Shown: piece by piece, positions 11,901 through 21,838 of the stretch
Numbering within the stretch: the stretch's first letter is position 1
How the letters are laid out: each line of letters starts with the position of its first letter
From: Meandrina meandrites
Taxonomy: Eukaryota; Cnidaria; Anthozoa; Scleractinia; Meandrinidae
Assembly (NCBI GenBank): GCA_963693305.1
Contig: OY855910.1
Coordinates: 16,996,862 to 17,060,861, forward strand
Direction of reading: 5' to 3'
Length of the DNA stretch: 64,000 nt
Translations under genes and position numbers: made by a program
Notes under the pieces: model-generated
What the model saw: the letters and a program-made list of their open reading frames with translations, nothing else
Database searches by the model: none
What the model was told of the DNA's origin: nothing

Positions 11901-14466
11901 CGAAAGTTACGCCAAAGCCACACTCGGCGCAAAGGTAGGAACCAAGAATGAAAAGGTACTAGGGCAGTCGTGGAATTGCGACAATGATACGTTTGTGTTT
12001 GAGCTGTCTGAAATGGTTGAAAGAGCGCATGGGTTACCCGTTACGAAACGAAACATTTTGAAGGTGATCGCAGGTATGTATGACCCCTTAGGCTTGCTGA
12101 GTCCAGTACTTGTTGGCATGAAAGTTTTATTTCAAGAGTTGTGTGTGAGCAAAGTAGACTGGGACGAACGAATAACCGGCGAAAGAGAGAAGAGTTGGAT
12201 TGGATGGTTAAGGGACTTGAAGGAGACGAAAGAGGTCCATGTGCCAAGATGTGTCTATGGAATAGAACAAGGTGAGTTCAACTGTTCGCTGCACGGATTT
12301 GCAGATGCAAGTAGAAAGGCGTATTGCGCGGTTATTTACTTTGTGTGTGAGGTTTCTGGAGCCGTTTCTTCGACGCTGCTGACCTCCAAGACGAGAGTTT
12401 CTCCCATAAAGGAACAGACCATTCCGCATCTAGAATTGATGTCTGGAAAAATTCTTGCGACTCTTATGGACACCGTAAAGAACGCATTGAAAGATGAAGT
12501 TAATATCGGCACGACACGCTTGTGGTTAGATAGCAAGACCGCTCTCTGGTGGATCGAAAACAACGGGGAATGGAAACAATTCGTCCGTCACCGGGTTGAC
12601 GAGATTCTCAAGATTACAAAGAAAAACGAATGGGGACATTGTCCAGGGCAAGAAAACCCGGCTGACATCGGTTCGAGAGGTGAGCGAGCGTCGAGACTGA
12701 AAGAAAGTGAGCTATGGTGGAGAGGTCCAACTTGGCTGACCAGACCAGAGAGCGAATGGCCGAACTCAGAGGTCAGTGAGACTCCACAGAGCAACGAAGA
12801 GAGAAAGAAGTTGAACGTGACAGTGGCGAGTGTGACAAAGCGAACGGGTGCCACGCAAGTGATAGATGTAAACAAATTTAGTAATTTCGGACGGCTATTA
12901 CGTGTGACTGCGTGGGTCAAACGTTTCCTGCACAATTCAAAATCAAAGACGAAGGGCACCGAGCGGAGAAAGGGCATGCTGTGTAGGAGTGAAATAGTAG
13001 AGGCGGAGCGAATGTGGATAAGGTCTTCCCAAGATGAGCTGAAAGGTAGCAAACAATATAATGATTTGGCTATGAAGCTGAAATTGACTGAAATTAATGG
13101 GCTGTTAAAGTGCCAAGGTAGACTGGAACATTCGGACCTAGAGCCAGAGTCACGACAACCAATCATCCTCCCAAGAGACGACAAACTGACAAAACTGGTG
13201 ATAGAGGAGTGTCATCTGAAGACAAAACACGGTGGAATCCGGGCAACACTTGGAGAGCTGAGATCACGGTTCTGGGTGCCGAAAGGAAGACAAGCTATTA
13301 AGAAGGTGTTAAACGAATGCGTGACTTGTAAAAGGCAACAGGGAAAACCCTATGGATCGCCAACAGAAGCTGCACTTCCAGACTTCAGAGTAAAAGAGGC
13401 TTTGCCATTTTCGAAGGTAGGTGTAGACTTTGCCGGTCCTTTGTTTGTGAAGTCACCGACAGGTGAAATGGTCAAATCTTACATTGCCCTGTTTACGTGT
13501 TGTGTGACACGAGCTGTTACCCTCGATCTAGTGAAGGATCTGACTGCAAGTACTTTTGTCCGCTGTATGCGTAGATTTGCAGCTCGGAGAGGAACCCCAT
13601 CACTGATAATTTCCAACAACGCCAAGACCTTTAAGGCGTCCGAGAAGTTGTTAAGGCGACTGCATGACAAACAAGAGGTAAGAGAGCATTTAGAGAGCAA
13701 TCGAATTGATTGGAAGTTTAATTTGGAGAGGGCCCCTTGGTGGGGTGGATTTTTTGAGCGCTTGATCGGTACCGCGAAACGTTGTTTTCGAAAGGTCCTT
13801 GGAAATGCGAAGCTCAACGCGGACGAAATGTTGACTATTTTGATGGAACTAGAAGCAACCCTAAATTCGCGTCCTCTAACGTATGAGTATGACGAAGTTG
13901 GGGCTGAAATGCTCACACCATCTCACCTGATCTATGGACGCCGGTTGTCGAGTCTGCCAGAAGAGGTCAGGAATGACGAGGAGGAGAGCGAGACAGGGTT
14001 TCTTAGAAGGTTTAGGTACCTTGCCAGGTTAAGAATTCATTTTTGGAATCGATGGAGAAAGGAATACCTGACAGATTTGAGAGAGCATCACCGAGGTAGG
14101 AAGGAAGTTCAAAACAAGGTAAGTATTGGGGACGTAGTGTTGGTGCACGAAGACAATGTTAAGAGGTCTAAATGGAAGATGGGGAAAGTATTAGAACTTG
14201 TTGTGGGAAAAGATGACGTGGTTAGAGGTGCTAAGTTGAAAGTGATTACCAAGGGAAAGCCCATCATTGTTAACAGAGCAATGCAAAAACTGTATCCGTT
14301 AGAGGTAAGTAGTGTGGCGAGAGAGAATGAGAGTGAAAGTGGTCAGCGCAACACAAACCCGGTGGGAGACACAGAGAGGCAGACAAACAAGGGGAGGGAA
14401 ATCCCACGGCGTGCGGCCACGCTGGATTCTCGTTGGAAGACACGAGCCATGCTTGATCACGATTAA
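8968..14466 (+). CDS. BEL/Pao Gag-Pol polyprotein (integrase catalytic Asp replaced by Asn)
   Basis: I start at ATG 8968 (MAEAVKTKRK), since the frame opens earlier only inside the LTR; this gives 1832 aa without a stop. Domains in order: DUF1759 Gag region (~132-290), CCHC-type knuckles (~350-415), DUF1758 aspartic protease with FDAGS (D499; DAG rather than DSG/DTG), RT with VGDIEKAF (D834) and YVDD (D915-D916), RNase H with FADAS (D1113), integrase zinc finger (H1416 to C1454), integrase core with GVDFAGP (D1487) and GGFFE (E1597). The position expected to hold the second catalytic Asp reads Asn (ISNNAKTF, N1550, codon 13615-13617), so integration activity is doubtful although the frame is intact. 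The polyprotein would form capsids and copy the element RNA in the cytoplasm. Confidence 0.93.
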   Translation: MAEAVKTKRKTRGGHRAYVSQVLPEAKGFIEAGESTTETRPRIVQIKASLEEQLESLRKLDAEILSGLVEQEGVTDEDIAEEVQIAGNLKGEIKAITTTLAELLTPKTESPVSPHQNPPVASSNVATNSNVRVKLPKLEVRRFNGKVDEWQEFWDCYQSSIHSNPNLSDIDKFTYLRGLLGGAARTTIAGLALTTANYKEAIELLRGRFGKPVVIERAHVNELLSVAPVLSERDTTGLRRLYDKIETHHRGLKALEVNASTYEGIVVPAILGKLPEAVKLQITRGKNHTEWKMEDLLKELLSELELREEHCTINKSESSQYTRNDKDKKKKMDELNTASALLAKMNKLFCAYCKGGHAHQDCTNVKSVDERRQLLRKYGRCFICAQRGHISRDCLSKLACNICMGKHHVSICERGNSAQRNQFSSGHNGDRGVFVHSDSSSHATAAQPKGSGGSDAMQNSQAVASPTFHVGSVGRVALQTAQAVVRGDRKSVRVRVLFDAGSHRSFITTRAVQTAGLPLKGKEWIEISTFGQQTKDCNLRAVFELDVFPLQGGDRIKIEAYEVPTIAEIGNQHIEMRRGEYPHLQGLWFSDVNRKDEVLGIDLLIGADYLWSFQRGRTIRGEADQPVAVETSLGWVLSGPMKGLRDDAQISVNFVGHAMPRSDRELDDSVQKLWDFETLGIREENEVHEALKDAISFNGKRYEVGLPWKEGHAPLPSNYRNSFKRLKGQIEKLKSVPENLNAYDAIIKEQAEVGIIERVLELETPDKVHYLPHHAVIRNEAKTTKIRVVYDASSKEGKGGVSLNDCLHVGPALSPLLFDILIRFREKRVALVGDIEKAFLNIVVNERDRDCLRFLWVKGVDSERLDPVVYRFCRVVFGVNCSPFLLNATLQYHLDSFTEIDPEFVRVMKKSFYVDDLVTGQKTTRGAGELYEKAKTRLAIGGFKLRKWLTNSEELRAKIIQRELRGESNVDKQIESADESYAKATLGAKVGTKNEKVLGQSWNCDNDTFVFELSEMVERAHGLPVTKRNILKVIAGMYDPLGLLSPVLVGMKVLFQELCVSKVDWDERITGEREKSWIGWLRDLKETKEVHVPRCVYGIEQGEFNCSLHGFADASRKAYCAVIYFVCEVSGAVSSTLLTSKTRVSPIKEQTIPHLELMSGKILATLMDTVKNALKDEVNIGTTRLWLDSKTALWWIENNGEWKQFVRHRVDEILKITKKNEWGHCPGQENPADIGSRGERASRLKESELWWRGPTWLTRPESEWPNSEVSETPQSNEERKKLNVTVASVTKRTGATQVIDVNKFSNFGRLLRVTAWVKRFLHNSKSKTKGTERRKGMLCRSEIVEAERMWIRSSQDELKGSKQYNDLAMKLKLTEINGLLKCQGRLEHSDLEPESRQPIILPRDDKLTKLVIEECHLKTKHGGIRATLGELRSRFWVPKGRQAIKKVLNECVTCKRQQGKPYGSPTEAALPDFRVKEALPFSKVGVDFAGPLFVKSPTGEMVKSYIALFTCCVTRAVTLDLVKDLTASTFVRCMRRFAARRGTPSLIISNNAKTFKASEKLLRRLHDKQEVREHLESNRIDWKFNLERAPWWGGFFERLIGTAKRCFRKVLGNAKLNADEMLTILMELEATLNSRPLTYEYDEVGAEMLTPSHLIYGRRLSSLPEEVRNDEEESETGFLRRFRYLARLRIHFWNRWRKEYLTDLREHHRGRKEVQNKVSIGDVVLVHEDNVKRSKWKMGKVLELVVGKDDVVRGAKLKVITKGKPIIVNRAMQKLYPLEVSSVARENESESGQRNTNPVGDTERQTNKGREIPRRAATLDSRWKTRAMLDHD

Positions 14467-14532
14467 TTTTTTATATCATTTGCGTTACTGAACGTGATTT
14501 CAGATTTGTGCTATGCTTGACCTTCACAGGTC

Positions 14533-14543
14533 AAGGGAGGGAG
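14533..14543 (+). other. BEL/Pao polypurine tract
   Basis: AAGGGAGGGAG lies two bases upstream of the 3' LTR, the expected place for the plus-strand primer. Confidence 0.7.
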
Positions 14544-14545
14544 TG

Positions 14546-14906
14546 TGTCTGATAATAATCAATTGTAATTTCATATCACGCTATCCGAATTGTTTATGTT
14601 ACGTCACTGCGCGACTTTACTTACAGATTGCATAGGCAATATATCACGTACTGTTTCAAGACAACTAAGAATAGATTTAATTAAGGCTATGTATTACAAT
14701 AGGATATAGCGAGCCAAGATTTAACCGCAGCATGATTGTATTTCATTTCTCGGATGTATAAGCTATTGATGTAAAGCTTCAATTTAGAACGGAAAAGCGA
14801 TTGATAGTATAACATTGTGAACGAGATTGTGAGAGAATAAAACGCAACCATTGGAAAGATACAGTCCTTTTGATTGTGAACCAGCGTCGGGAGAGTTTCC
14901 CGAACA
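14546..14906 (+). repeat. BEL/Pao 3' LTR
   Basis: 361 bp, same ends and length as the 5' LTR; followed directly by the second CAGGT of the target duplication. Confidence 0.93.
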
Positions 14907-15418
14907 CAGGTAATGGGCAGATAGAAGCAGCTCTTGGAATATGCCAGGATTGGGGAAGACTTGTACAAGTTGCATCACTAGGGATTTCTTTATATTTAAA
15001 CATGAATAGTCATTCAGCTGGAAAATTAATGCAAATATGTGGTTGCAGTGTCCACCACTTCCCCCTTTGCAGGAACAGTGTGCTTTCAAAACTTTGGCTC
15101 TGCCATCGTTCTCCCTGAATATTGCAGATAAATAATGCAGCTGTTCGCTCTTTCTTAAATATCGATAACAGCGCGCTTTAACATAAAAGTCACCCGATTC
15201 CTCGCAAGCATAAATGTCATAAACATACCCTTCTCAAAAGAACTTGTAGCTTTTTTCGCCAGGATTCTTTTTGCCTCCTTGTTCTAGCCACAGAGAACAC
15301 GTTATTGGGCTAAACTGAGGAAAGTTCCTCAGAGATTTTGCCCATTTTTGATGTTTCGTGAAGAAACAGCTACAGCAACGCACATGATTTGTACAACAAC
15401 CACAATCGGAAGCCATTT
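14907..15418 (-). pseudogene. SWIM zinc-finger half of the interrupted ISL2EU-like YqaJ gene
   Basis: The minus-strand frame opens with MASDCGCC (ATG about 15416), reaches EKSYKFF, then a TGA near 15227-15230, and continues in the same frame with EGYVYDIYACEESGDFYVKA. It then shows a SWIM zinc-finger signature, HCSCKGGSGGHCNH (C-x-C...C-x-H), as found in YqaJ-linked proteins of this transposon type. A one-base shift near 14990 is needed to continue from NDYSCLNIK into EIPSDATC, after which the frame runs to CPLPV and is cut by the BEL 3' LTR. SWIM domains bind nucleic acid or protein; here it probably helped the nuclease act on the element. Stop, frameshift and insertion make it a pseudogene. 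Confidence 0.8.
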
Positions 15419-15504
15419 TGAAAGCAAACTGAAGGGGAGCCTCGTTTTCAAGCAATGTAAACACCCAATTCAAATCACGTGACGTGTTAGCCGAATTTGT
15501 CTAT

Positions 15505-15665
15505 CGGTGAAAATCAATGATCGGAAATCAATCAGTCAACCGATGATGGTTAGTTAATTGATATCGATTGGCATTGGTCAATCGATGACCAATCGATAGT
15601 CACAAATGAAATTTTCTTAATTACATTGATTGTCATCGATGCTATCAGTTGTCATCAATATCTCG
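15505..15665. repeat. ATCGAT-rich repeat cluster, left arm
   Basis: Many variants of AATCGATG, TCAATCGATGACCAATC and CATTGATTG. An inverted counterpart lies at 18275-18465, so the pair may be the ends of an old large foldback element. Confidence 0.5.
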
Positions 15666-15675
15666 CGGCGTACAT

Positions 15676-18040
15676 GGCAGGGTCCGAAATTGCGCCTTCC
15701 TGGTCGCCAATGCGACTAAATATTGAGAGCTGGCACCCAAATTTTTACAACTGGTCGCCAGCAGGCGACTAGACTTTCAATAAAGTCCATCGTCTTTAGG
15801 TGACTTGTTATTGCACTGCTATTTGTATTTGTTAAATAAAACTTAAGTAAATTTCCCCTTAGTGTACCTCCCAAACAGCTGCGATCAACATGAGTCGAAC
15901 ATTGCGTAGCCGCCATGTTGCTTTCCTAATGCCTGGTTACTAAGCTACAACATTTCACGAACGCAACAACGAATTGTTGTCATGCAAAATTCTATGGAAA
16001 AGCTGTGTTGAATGAATAGATATCTGTCAACAAATACCAGGAAAAGATCAATCATATGTAAAAGTTGCTTTGCATACTGTTTATATTTAAAGAGCTGAAA
16101 TTGTGGGTAAAACTTTGAAGTAGTTTCCGTTTAAATGTTGGAGAGTTTTCATTCGATGAAGAAGACTTTGAAAGACTCGACTTTCTTTTGATTTCTTGTC
16201 ATTATTGTTTTGTGGTAGGAATATAATTGATTTTTTAGCATAATCAAAGGCCCTATGAGGCCACAACTGTTTTTTTAAGCGATGACGTCATCGTTTAATG
16301 TGTTCATGCGAGTTCTTGTCGCTTTTATTTAACAAGTGACGAATTAAATCGTCGAAGTCGAACGTGCATGACTTGTAAAGACCTATACGGATTTACGTTG
16401 TTTTCATTTTGTTTTGCATTGGTTGTAAAAGAAGCAAGCTCCAAGCAGACAAATTCAAGTTTGCGTGTTTTCGTGCTAGCGTGTGTACACTCTTTTCCCT
16501 GTACAGCGTGTATGATTGACGTTCAATTTCCGGAATGTGTTTTGATAATGCCATGAGCATGATAAGTTTGATATTGCATTCTTTGATTGCTGTGAAGATT
16601 AACGTCGCATAAAATTTATTTTGAAATCGGCTGCGTTGACCTTTGTCGCGTGACACTGATAATCTTCTGTCAGCTAGCGATTACACAAACTTCGCTTTCA
16701 AGTCTGATTTTGTGGTGAACTCAATGGCACGTGGAACGACTTTTTGGTGGAATTCAATTGCGTGTATATCTGGATTCTTCTATGTATTTTTCTATTCGTG
16801 TTTGAAAACATATGATCACTTTTAACGATCCGCGCATCGTCTTTTATTTTAATATGCTTTTAAAATATGACTTTGCCTGTCTTCTGCGACCGCTATTTTG
16901 GTTGCTTATACTGCTAGTTTTGTTGTTCCTTCTTTACTTGCGGTAGGGTCCTGGCTTTTGGGATAAGTAGTCTTCTGCTAGGAATGAATTTCGCTCCAGA
17001 TTTTATCTCGTCGTTGAAACTCGAGTGTTCTCCGCTGCGACCTGTGCTGATGATTTTGCTTGCATGCGATGAACATTTATCTGTTGTGGGTTATAGAACT
17101 CAGCAAGGGTACTTCTTAACTCCGAGGCCTATAAAAGGTGTTTGAAATGCGTTGATTTAGGTTGTCGCTGTGAAGCACACGATGTAATTGTTCCTTCTTG
17201 TCGCTTCTATTTAACAAGTGACGAATTAAATCGTCGAAGTTGAACGTGCATCACTTGTAAAGATCTATACGGATTTACGTTGTTTTTCATTTTGTTTTGC
17301 ATTGGTTGTAAAAGAAGCAAGCTCCAAGCAGACAAATTCAAGTTTGCGTGTTTTCGTGCTAGCATGTGTACTCTTTTCCCTGTACAGCGTGTACAATTGA
17401 CATTCAATTTCCGGAATGTGTTTTGATAGATTGCTGTGAAGATTAAGCGTCGCATAAAATTTATTTTGAAATCGGCTAGGTTGACCTTTGTCGCGCGACA
17501 CTGATAATCTTCTGTCAGCTAGCGATTACACAAACTTCGCTTTCAATTTCACTTTCACCGTCACATGCAAACTTAAGAAAATTCTGTTGATTTTTCTATA
17601 GGGCAGAAACAACATACACCTGATTTAAGGTAAAATAAAAATAAAATATGTTCACAATCGATTTTCAAATTATCATCACATACCCATCAAAACATAACTA
17701 TTAGCGCGTAAAGTACAGTGGTCTGTCATCGGTCTTAATAAACCGCAACGTCAAACTGAGAGTGGCGTTACATGTAGGTCTGCCAACCATCTATCAACGG
17801 CCTTTTGTTTACATCAAATCACCACCCCTTCCGTAACTCCCATTTTGCATACGCAAAAACAGTGGTCAAAATGGCCAAAAATACACTAGCACAACAAGCA
17901 TTTTGTCTTTTAGTGCAAGAGGAAAGATTGAAAAACTTTTGGCGACCAGAAATTGCCATCTGGCGACTAAAAATTTTGGTCCAGTCGCCGGTTGGCACCA
18001 ACATAAAAAAGATAATTTTGGACCCTGCATGGGCATCCCC
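15676..18040. mobile_element. Old inverted-repeat element with TGGTCGCC subterminal motifs
   Basis: CATGGCAGGGTCCGAAATT near 15675 is mirrored by AATTTTGGACCCTGCATG near 18018, and each end carries several copies of TGGTCGCC/GGCGACTA-like sequence (15700-15775; 17930-17995, inverted). The interior is interrupted by the element at 16244-17868. No coding capacity was seen; superfamily not assigned. Confidence 0.5.
16244..17868. mobile_element. Non-coding repeat element, copy A (second copy at 31102-34463)
   Basis: Begins TCAAAGGCCCTATGAGGCC and ends GCAAAAACAGTGG, matching the ends of the copy at 31102-34463. An ACAACTGTTTTT near the left end is the inverse of AAAAACAGTGG at the right end. Inside, a unit of roughly 880 bp occurs twice (16318-16660 and 17195-17540 share ACAAGTGACGAATTAAATCG and several following tracts). 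No long ORF, so probably non-autonomous. Confidence 0.65.
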
Positions 18041-18274
18041 AGGACAATTCCCCAGGATATCCGGATATAGATTTACGCAATCCTGAAATGACTGAGCGTG
18101 AGCGCACGAGGTCTCAAGAGCGGGCTAAAGCAAGAGACGTAATAAAATGCCTGCTCAAAGGCTTCCATGCCTGTGACTTCACCGTAGAATATGGCGAGGC
18201 GTTTGTGGCTACAAGAAAAAGGGGAGAGTGTGGAAACGCTTTTAAAGTTATTAATCAGCGAGTTCAAGCCAAAT

Positions 18275-18465
18275 AAAAAAAGATCGATGAAAATTGATGG
18301 TTATTGATGAAAATCAATGACAGTCAATGAAAATCGATCATGTTAGAAGACACAAAATTTTCCGTCATTGATTGGTCATCGATTTCCAATATCAATCGAT
18401 TAATTGGCATCGGTTGTTATTGATTGATATTGATTATCATCGATTGTCAGTTTCATCGATTGTGT
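18275..18465. repeat. ATCGAT-rich repeat cluster, right arm
   Basis: Dense AAAATCGATGA/TCATCGATTG variants, largely the reverse complement of those at 15505-15665. Confidence 0.5.
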
Positions 18466-19014
18466 CCGCAATCCGTAGTTGCGTTACACTATACATCACG
18501 CATCTGGTCACATGCTTCAAGTTTATGATTGACAGCTAAGTCATGTGCGCGAGTGTGAGAAGGGCGAGATTATTGATTGTAAAACATGAGTTGAAATCTT
18601 GAGTGTGATGAAGAAAGATTGTCAAGATTGTTTTCGTAGACAGTGCAACTTGTGAAAGTATACAGTCCTCTGAAGGAAATAAAGATTGTGAAGTCCTAGA
18701 TGTGTGGATTTCTATCAGATTGGTCACGCCGGGAATAACTAGGCTTGGTCAATCTGTATGTGAGAGTCTTGACCTTGGTTGTGGGTACAGACCTGCATTT
18801 GCTCTGTACTGAGGCCCTTGGTAAAGATTCTCCCATGCATAGCAAGAGCTAGTTACATCGAAATCAGTTACATAACAATCAATTTCAAATTCTTGTACAA
18901 CCAACAAACACAACGTTCAAGAAACACAATGTCCTACCCACTCCTAGAAAAATGGGAATTACAGTAGTACTAAGCAGAATACAAAAAGCACATGCATACT
19001 GGCATCAACTAGTG
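18466..19014. other. Non-coding spacer
   Basis: No recognisable gene, repeat or RNA. Confidence 0.4.
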
Positions 19015-19677
19015 TCAGTGGTGTAGAGGAAATTCAGAATTGTTCCATACTCCGTAATAAAACTCAATGATGAACTGGTTCAAGTTTACTTTGTACACTA
19101 AGGAAAATTCCTTCTCCTCATTGATAATAACTGCTGCTCTTCCATTGATTCTTCCACTTAATTTCCTTTTGAAGTGCGATTGAACCTCCGTCTCACTCAA
19201 TCCACTCAACATCGAAAACAGTGAGGTTACGGCCCTTTCTGTGGTAAATGCCATGACGTGACATTTCCGATTTTCCTCGCTCCATACACTGCCCGCCACT
19301 TCACCATTTCATGTTTGATTAACTGCCCTCTTTAGCGACAGGAACATCTCCAAAGGTATGTTTCGAACAATTTCTGAGTGGTAAGGGTTCCTGATGCTAA
19401 CCTTCATGGCAAGTCGGGTATGAATTCTTACAAACCACAACCTGGATTTATCCTTGAAGATTGACCCGCAGTTTATCCCAACGTTTAGCATTACCTTCAA
19501 GGGGTCTGAAGGTGGTTTAAATGCATGATAGGACGCTTTCAAATATTTTCGCACATTTCCTTTAAAAAATTCTAGATTGCATCCCAGCTCTAGTGCTTCA
19601 AATGCTTCCAGGCAAACTTCGATCTGCCTCTCCAAGGCTAACTCCTCATGATCAGATTCGGCCGATACGGCTGCCAT
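19015..19677 (-). pseudogene. Unknown ORF with one in-frame stop
   Basis: ATG at 19677 has a favourable context (caagATGG) and opens a 122-aa frame (MAAVSAESDHEELALERQ...) ending at TGA 19309-19311. The same frame continues with NGEVAGSVWSEENRKC for another ~97 codons to 19015, which suggests one ~220-codon gene with a recent stop, or a short gene with in-frame 3' sequence. No domain recognised. Its start faces the plus-strand ORF at 19648, so the two could share a divergent promoter. Confidence 0.35.
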
Positions 19678-20085
19678 CTTGAATGTTATTTTTGCAGACT
19701 TGCCGCTGCCCACATAACACTACGTGCGAGTGCATCTTTTGAGGCCCTGTGTGCCCACCGTGTAGTCATTTGGAAGTTTCCCCAAGAAGATATCGTTAAA
19801 AGATTAAAAGAGTGCTTCTCAATTGAAGAAAGTACAGATGTGTTACTTCAGAAGTTTGACCGTGAGTTCGACGAGTTCATCGATGTGAACGGGTTGGAGG
19901 AAATATCTGGGGGAGATGAGATTAAAGTTTGTAGCGCACAGCGGTTTGTTGCTCCAGAGCCGACAGACAATGGAACCACAACAAAGGTACAGATAAATAG
20001 ATTTTACTTTAAAGCATTCAGCACAGTATCAAATGGAGTTTGCAATTTCGACTTTTACACAGTATTTAAATTATTATTTAAATAA
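19648..20085 (+). CDS. Hypothetical protein, possible PB1-like fold
   Basis: 145 codons from ATG 19648. The N-terminal ~30 codons overlap the minus-strand ORF and are doubtful; an alternative is that TTTTTGCAG at 19692-19700 is a splice acceptor. The central part IVKRLKECFSIEESTDVLLQ and the following FDREFDEFIDVN read like a PB1/ubiquitin-like interaction module, an impression rather than a firm match. Low complexity is absent. It could equally be the first exon of a decayed gene. Confidence 0.3.
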   Translation: MIRFGRYGCHLECYFCRLAAAHITLRASASFEALCAHRVVIWKFPQEDIVKRLKECFSIEESTDVLLQKFDREFDEFIDVNGLEEISGGDEIKVCSAQRFVAPEPTDNGTTTKVQINRFYFKAFSTVSNGVCNFDFYTVFKLLFK

Positions 20086-21399
20086 AATTGCACTTTTCCT
20101 GTAATTGGAAGTGTTACAAACCTTGGAAAGTGAATGAATGTTGATCTGTATCACCATTTTTACTATTTTTAATAAACATTCTTATTGTGTACAGTATCTT
20201 TGTTTGTTTTTTAAATCCATTGGATATAAATTAATAAGCTTACGCTATTTCCGAAAGGACCGGGGCACTTGGGCGGGGGTATTTATTCCCATTAGAACAT
20301 AAAAACTGCCACAGGGTGCGGGGCGTTAAACAACTTTTGATGTAAGTTCCTGTCAAATGCCCCGCTATGTCCCGGCCGGGGGGGGGGGGGGGGGGGGGTG
20401 CGGGGGTTTATATTGATTGGTGCATAATGGACACTGGGTTCCACATCTTCTTTGGCTTCTTATCACACCAAAGATGTATGAATTTCTGACTTATTATATT
20501 AGACGTATGTAAGTTTTCCATGTATTTGTGTGTAAAGTTTGTGGAAAAATTTTGACACAAATGTCGCTCCTCGCGAGAATGAGCCACAGAACGACAACAC
20601 TATATAAAAAAGTTCTTATGATAATTAACTTTTGAACTATGTAGCATATACCTGTATGTAGTAAATATAAAAGCTATTTCCCCTAACAAAAGCTAGCTGA
20701 GGAAGCTAGCAAGTCGGAGTAAAAGTTATACTCGAGTCCCAGTCGGTATCCCGCACAGCAAAGCTGGCAAATTATGAAAAACTCGTTGAACCACATACAG
20801 TCACTGAGGAGAACAACTTCGGTTTGTTGAAACGATTGCAGTTCGCTAACGAATTGTATTTTAATTCAATATTTCCTTTAATTTTCTAGCCACCCATAGC
20901 CAGGGCGAAGCCTGTGACCTGATTCCGTGAACAACTTTAAAACCGCCAACAGCTCCCAATGTCTTCAGCTAAAATATTTGACTCTCAAAAATAATTAAGA
21001 AGATTCCATGAATGCAGAACACCGTGTTAACACAACGGCAGCCACGGAAATAGGTGTTGAACTAAGATACATACCCTCCACGCGGATGGGACAAGAAAAT
21101 GTCAGATGCGAATTGGCGGGAAAGAAGCTAAACATGGCGGCTGATTCTTCAGTCGTAGTTCCAGGAGCATATTTGCAAGACTAAACGAGAAATTCGTCTT
21201 GAGACGTTTGGACATATTTATCTAAGTGTTACTTATTGTGTGGGTATTAAAATTAATAACAGAGGAAAACGCATTCCTACCTGAAAACACCGCAAACAAC
21301 AACTTCCATTCTTCGCAGCTCAACTGTTTGTTTTACGAAGTGGGAAGGGAAGAGTCACATCACGTGGTGCACCTCATGTAAGACTACGTATAATGTCCC
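20086..21399. other. Non-coding spacer with G-run
   Basis: Contains a ~20-bp G tract near 20378-20398 and no supported gene. Confidence 0.4.
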
Positions 21400-21552
21400 T
21401 AGTAAAGCCCTTGTATACCACTGTAAACCCCATCTAAGCCCCTGTAAATCCTTCAATACCTTTGTATACCCCGGTGAAACCCTTGTGTACCTTGTACACC
21501 TCTATAAACCCTTGCATACCATTGTATACCCCTGTAAGCCTCTGTAATCTTC
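21400..21552. repeat. Degenerate minisatellite, TGTATACCCCTGTAAACCC type
   Basis: About ten variants of a 14-17-bp unit (CCTTGTATACC, CCTGTAAACCC) run head to tail. Spacing is irregular. Confidence 0.65.
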
Positions 21553-21577
21553 CAACAGAATACAGGAAAACCGTTGT

Positions 21578-21637
21578 ATATTTAACAATTATTCCACAAG
21601 CACGCGCTGGATATGAGATGGTAGATAGCCTATGACG

Positions 21638-21671
<34 letters not shown>

Positions 21672-21838
21672 TTTCATTAAAAACGCCCAAAAGAATTGCA
21701 ATATTTTAGCTCCCCAGCTGTTTTCGTTGACGCGTTTCGGCTACGATATTTTGTGGTCAACGGTATTTGAGCTCATATACCATTGCCTGTTAACCAATCA
21801 AAACTCAGGAATTACAATATACCATTGCTAGTTTCTAA
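21578..21838. mobile_element. MITE family AACAATTATTCCAC, copy 1
   Basis: AACAATTATTCCAC...GTGGAATAATTG inverted pair, then CACCCAAAAG-like sequence, TATACCATTGCCTGTTAACC and a terminal ATATACCATTGCTAGTTT. A shortened copy of the same family lies at 59598-59805. Confidence 0.6.

Larger units (their letters stand above)
8558..14906 (+). mobile_element. BEL/Pao LTR retrotransposon, structurally complete
   Basis: Two 361-bp LTRs (8558-8918 and 14546-14906) both begin TGTCTG and end CGAACA, flanked by a 5-bp target duplication CAGGT (8553-8557 and 14907-14911). I find only one LTR difference (T at 8624, C at 14612), so the insertion is young. A primer-binding site follows the 5' LTR and a purine tract precedes the 3' LTR. 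One long open frame encodes Gag-Pol with the BEL/Pao order protease, RT, RNase H, integrase and no envelope gene. It sits in the minus-strand SWIM/YqaJ gene of the ISL2EU-like element. Confidence 0.95.
4239..15502. mobile_element. ISL2EU-like DNA transposon (THAP-DDE + SWIM/YqaJ), with two nested insertions
   Basis: Terminal inverted repeats AGACAAATTCGGCTAAC (4239-4255, and its complement at 15486-15502) match perfectly; just inside them the similarity continues imperfectly through TCACGTGA and GAATTGGGT. The element is flanked by AT on both sides (4237-4238, 15503-15504), the duplication I recall for the ISL2EU superfamily. Two convergent genes lie inside: a plus-strand THAP-DDE transposase and a minus-strand SWIM/YqaJ nuclease, a pairing known for ISL2EU. 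A piggyBac element (4574-6874) splits the first gene and a BEL/Pao element (8558-14906) splits the second. Without them the element would be about 2.6 kb. Both genes are also truncated at a shared internal junction near 7989, so the copy was non-autonomous irrespective of the insertions. Confidence 0.85.

Noticed and set aside
21400..21552. CRISPR-like array
   Set aside because: Units are short, degenerate and without constant-length unique spacers; a eukaryotic minisatellite.
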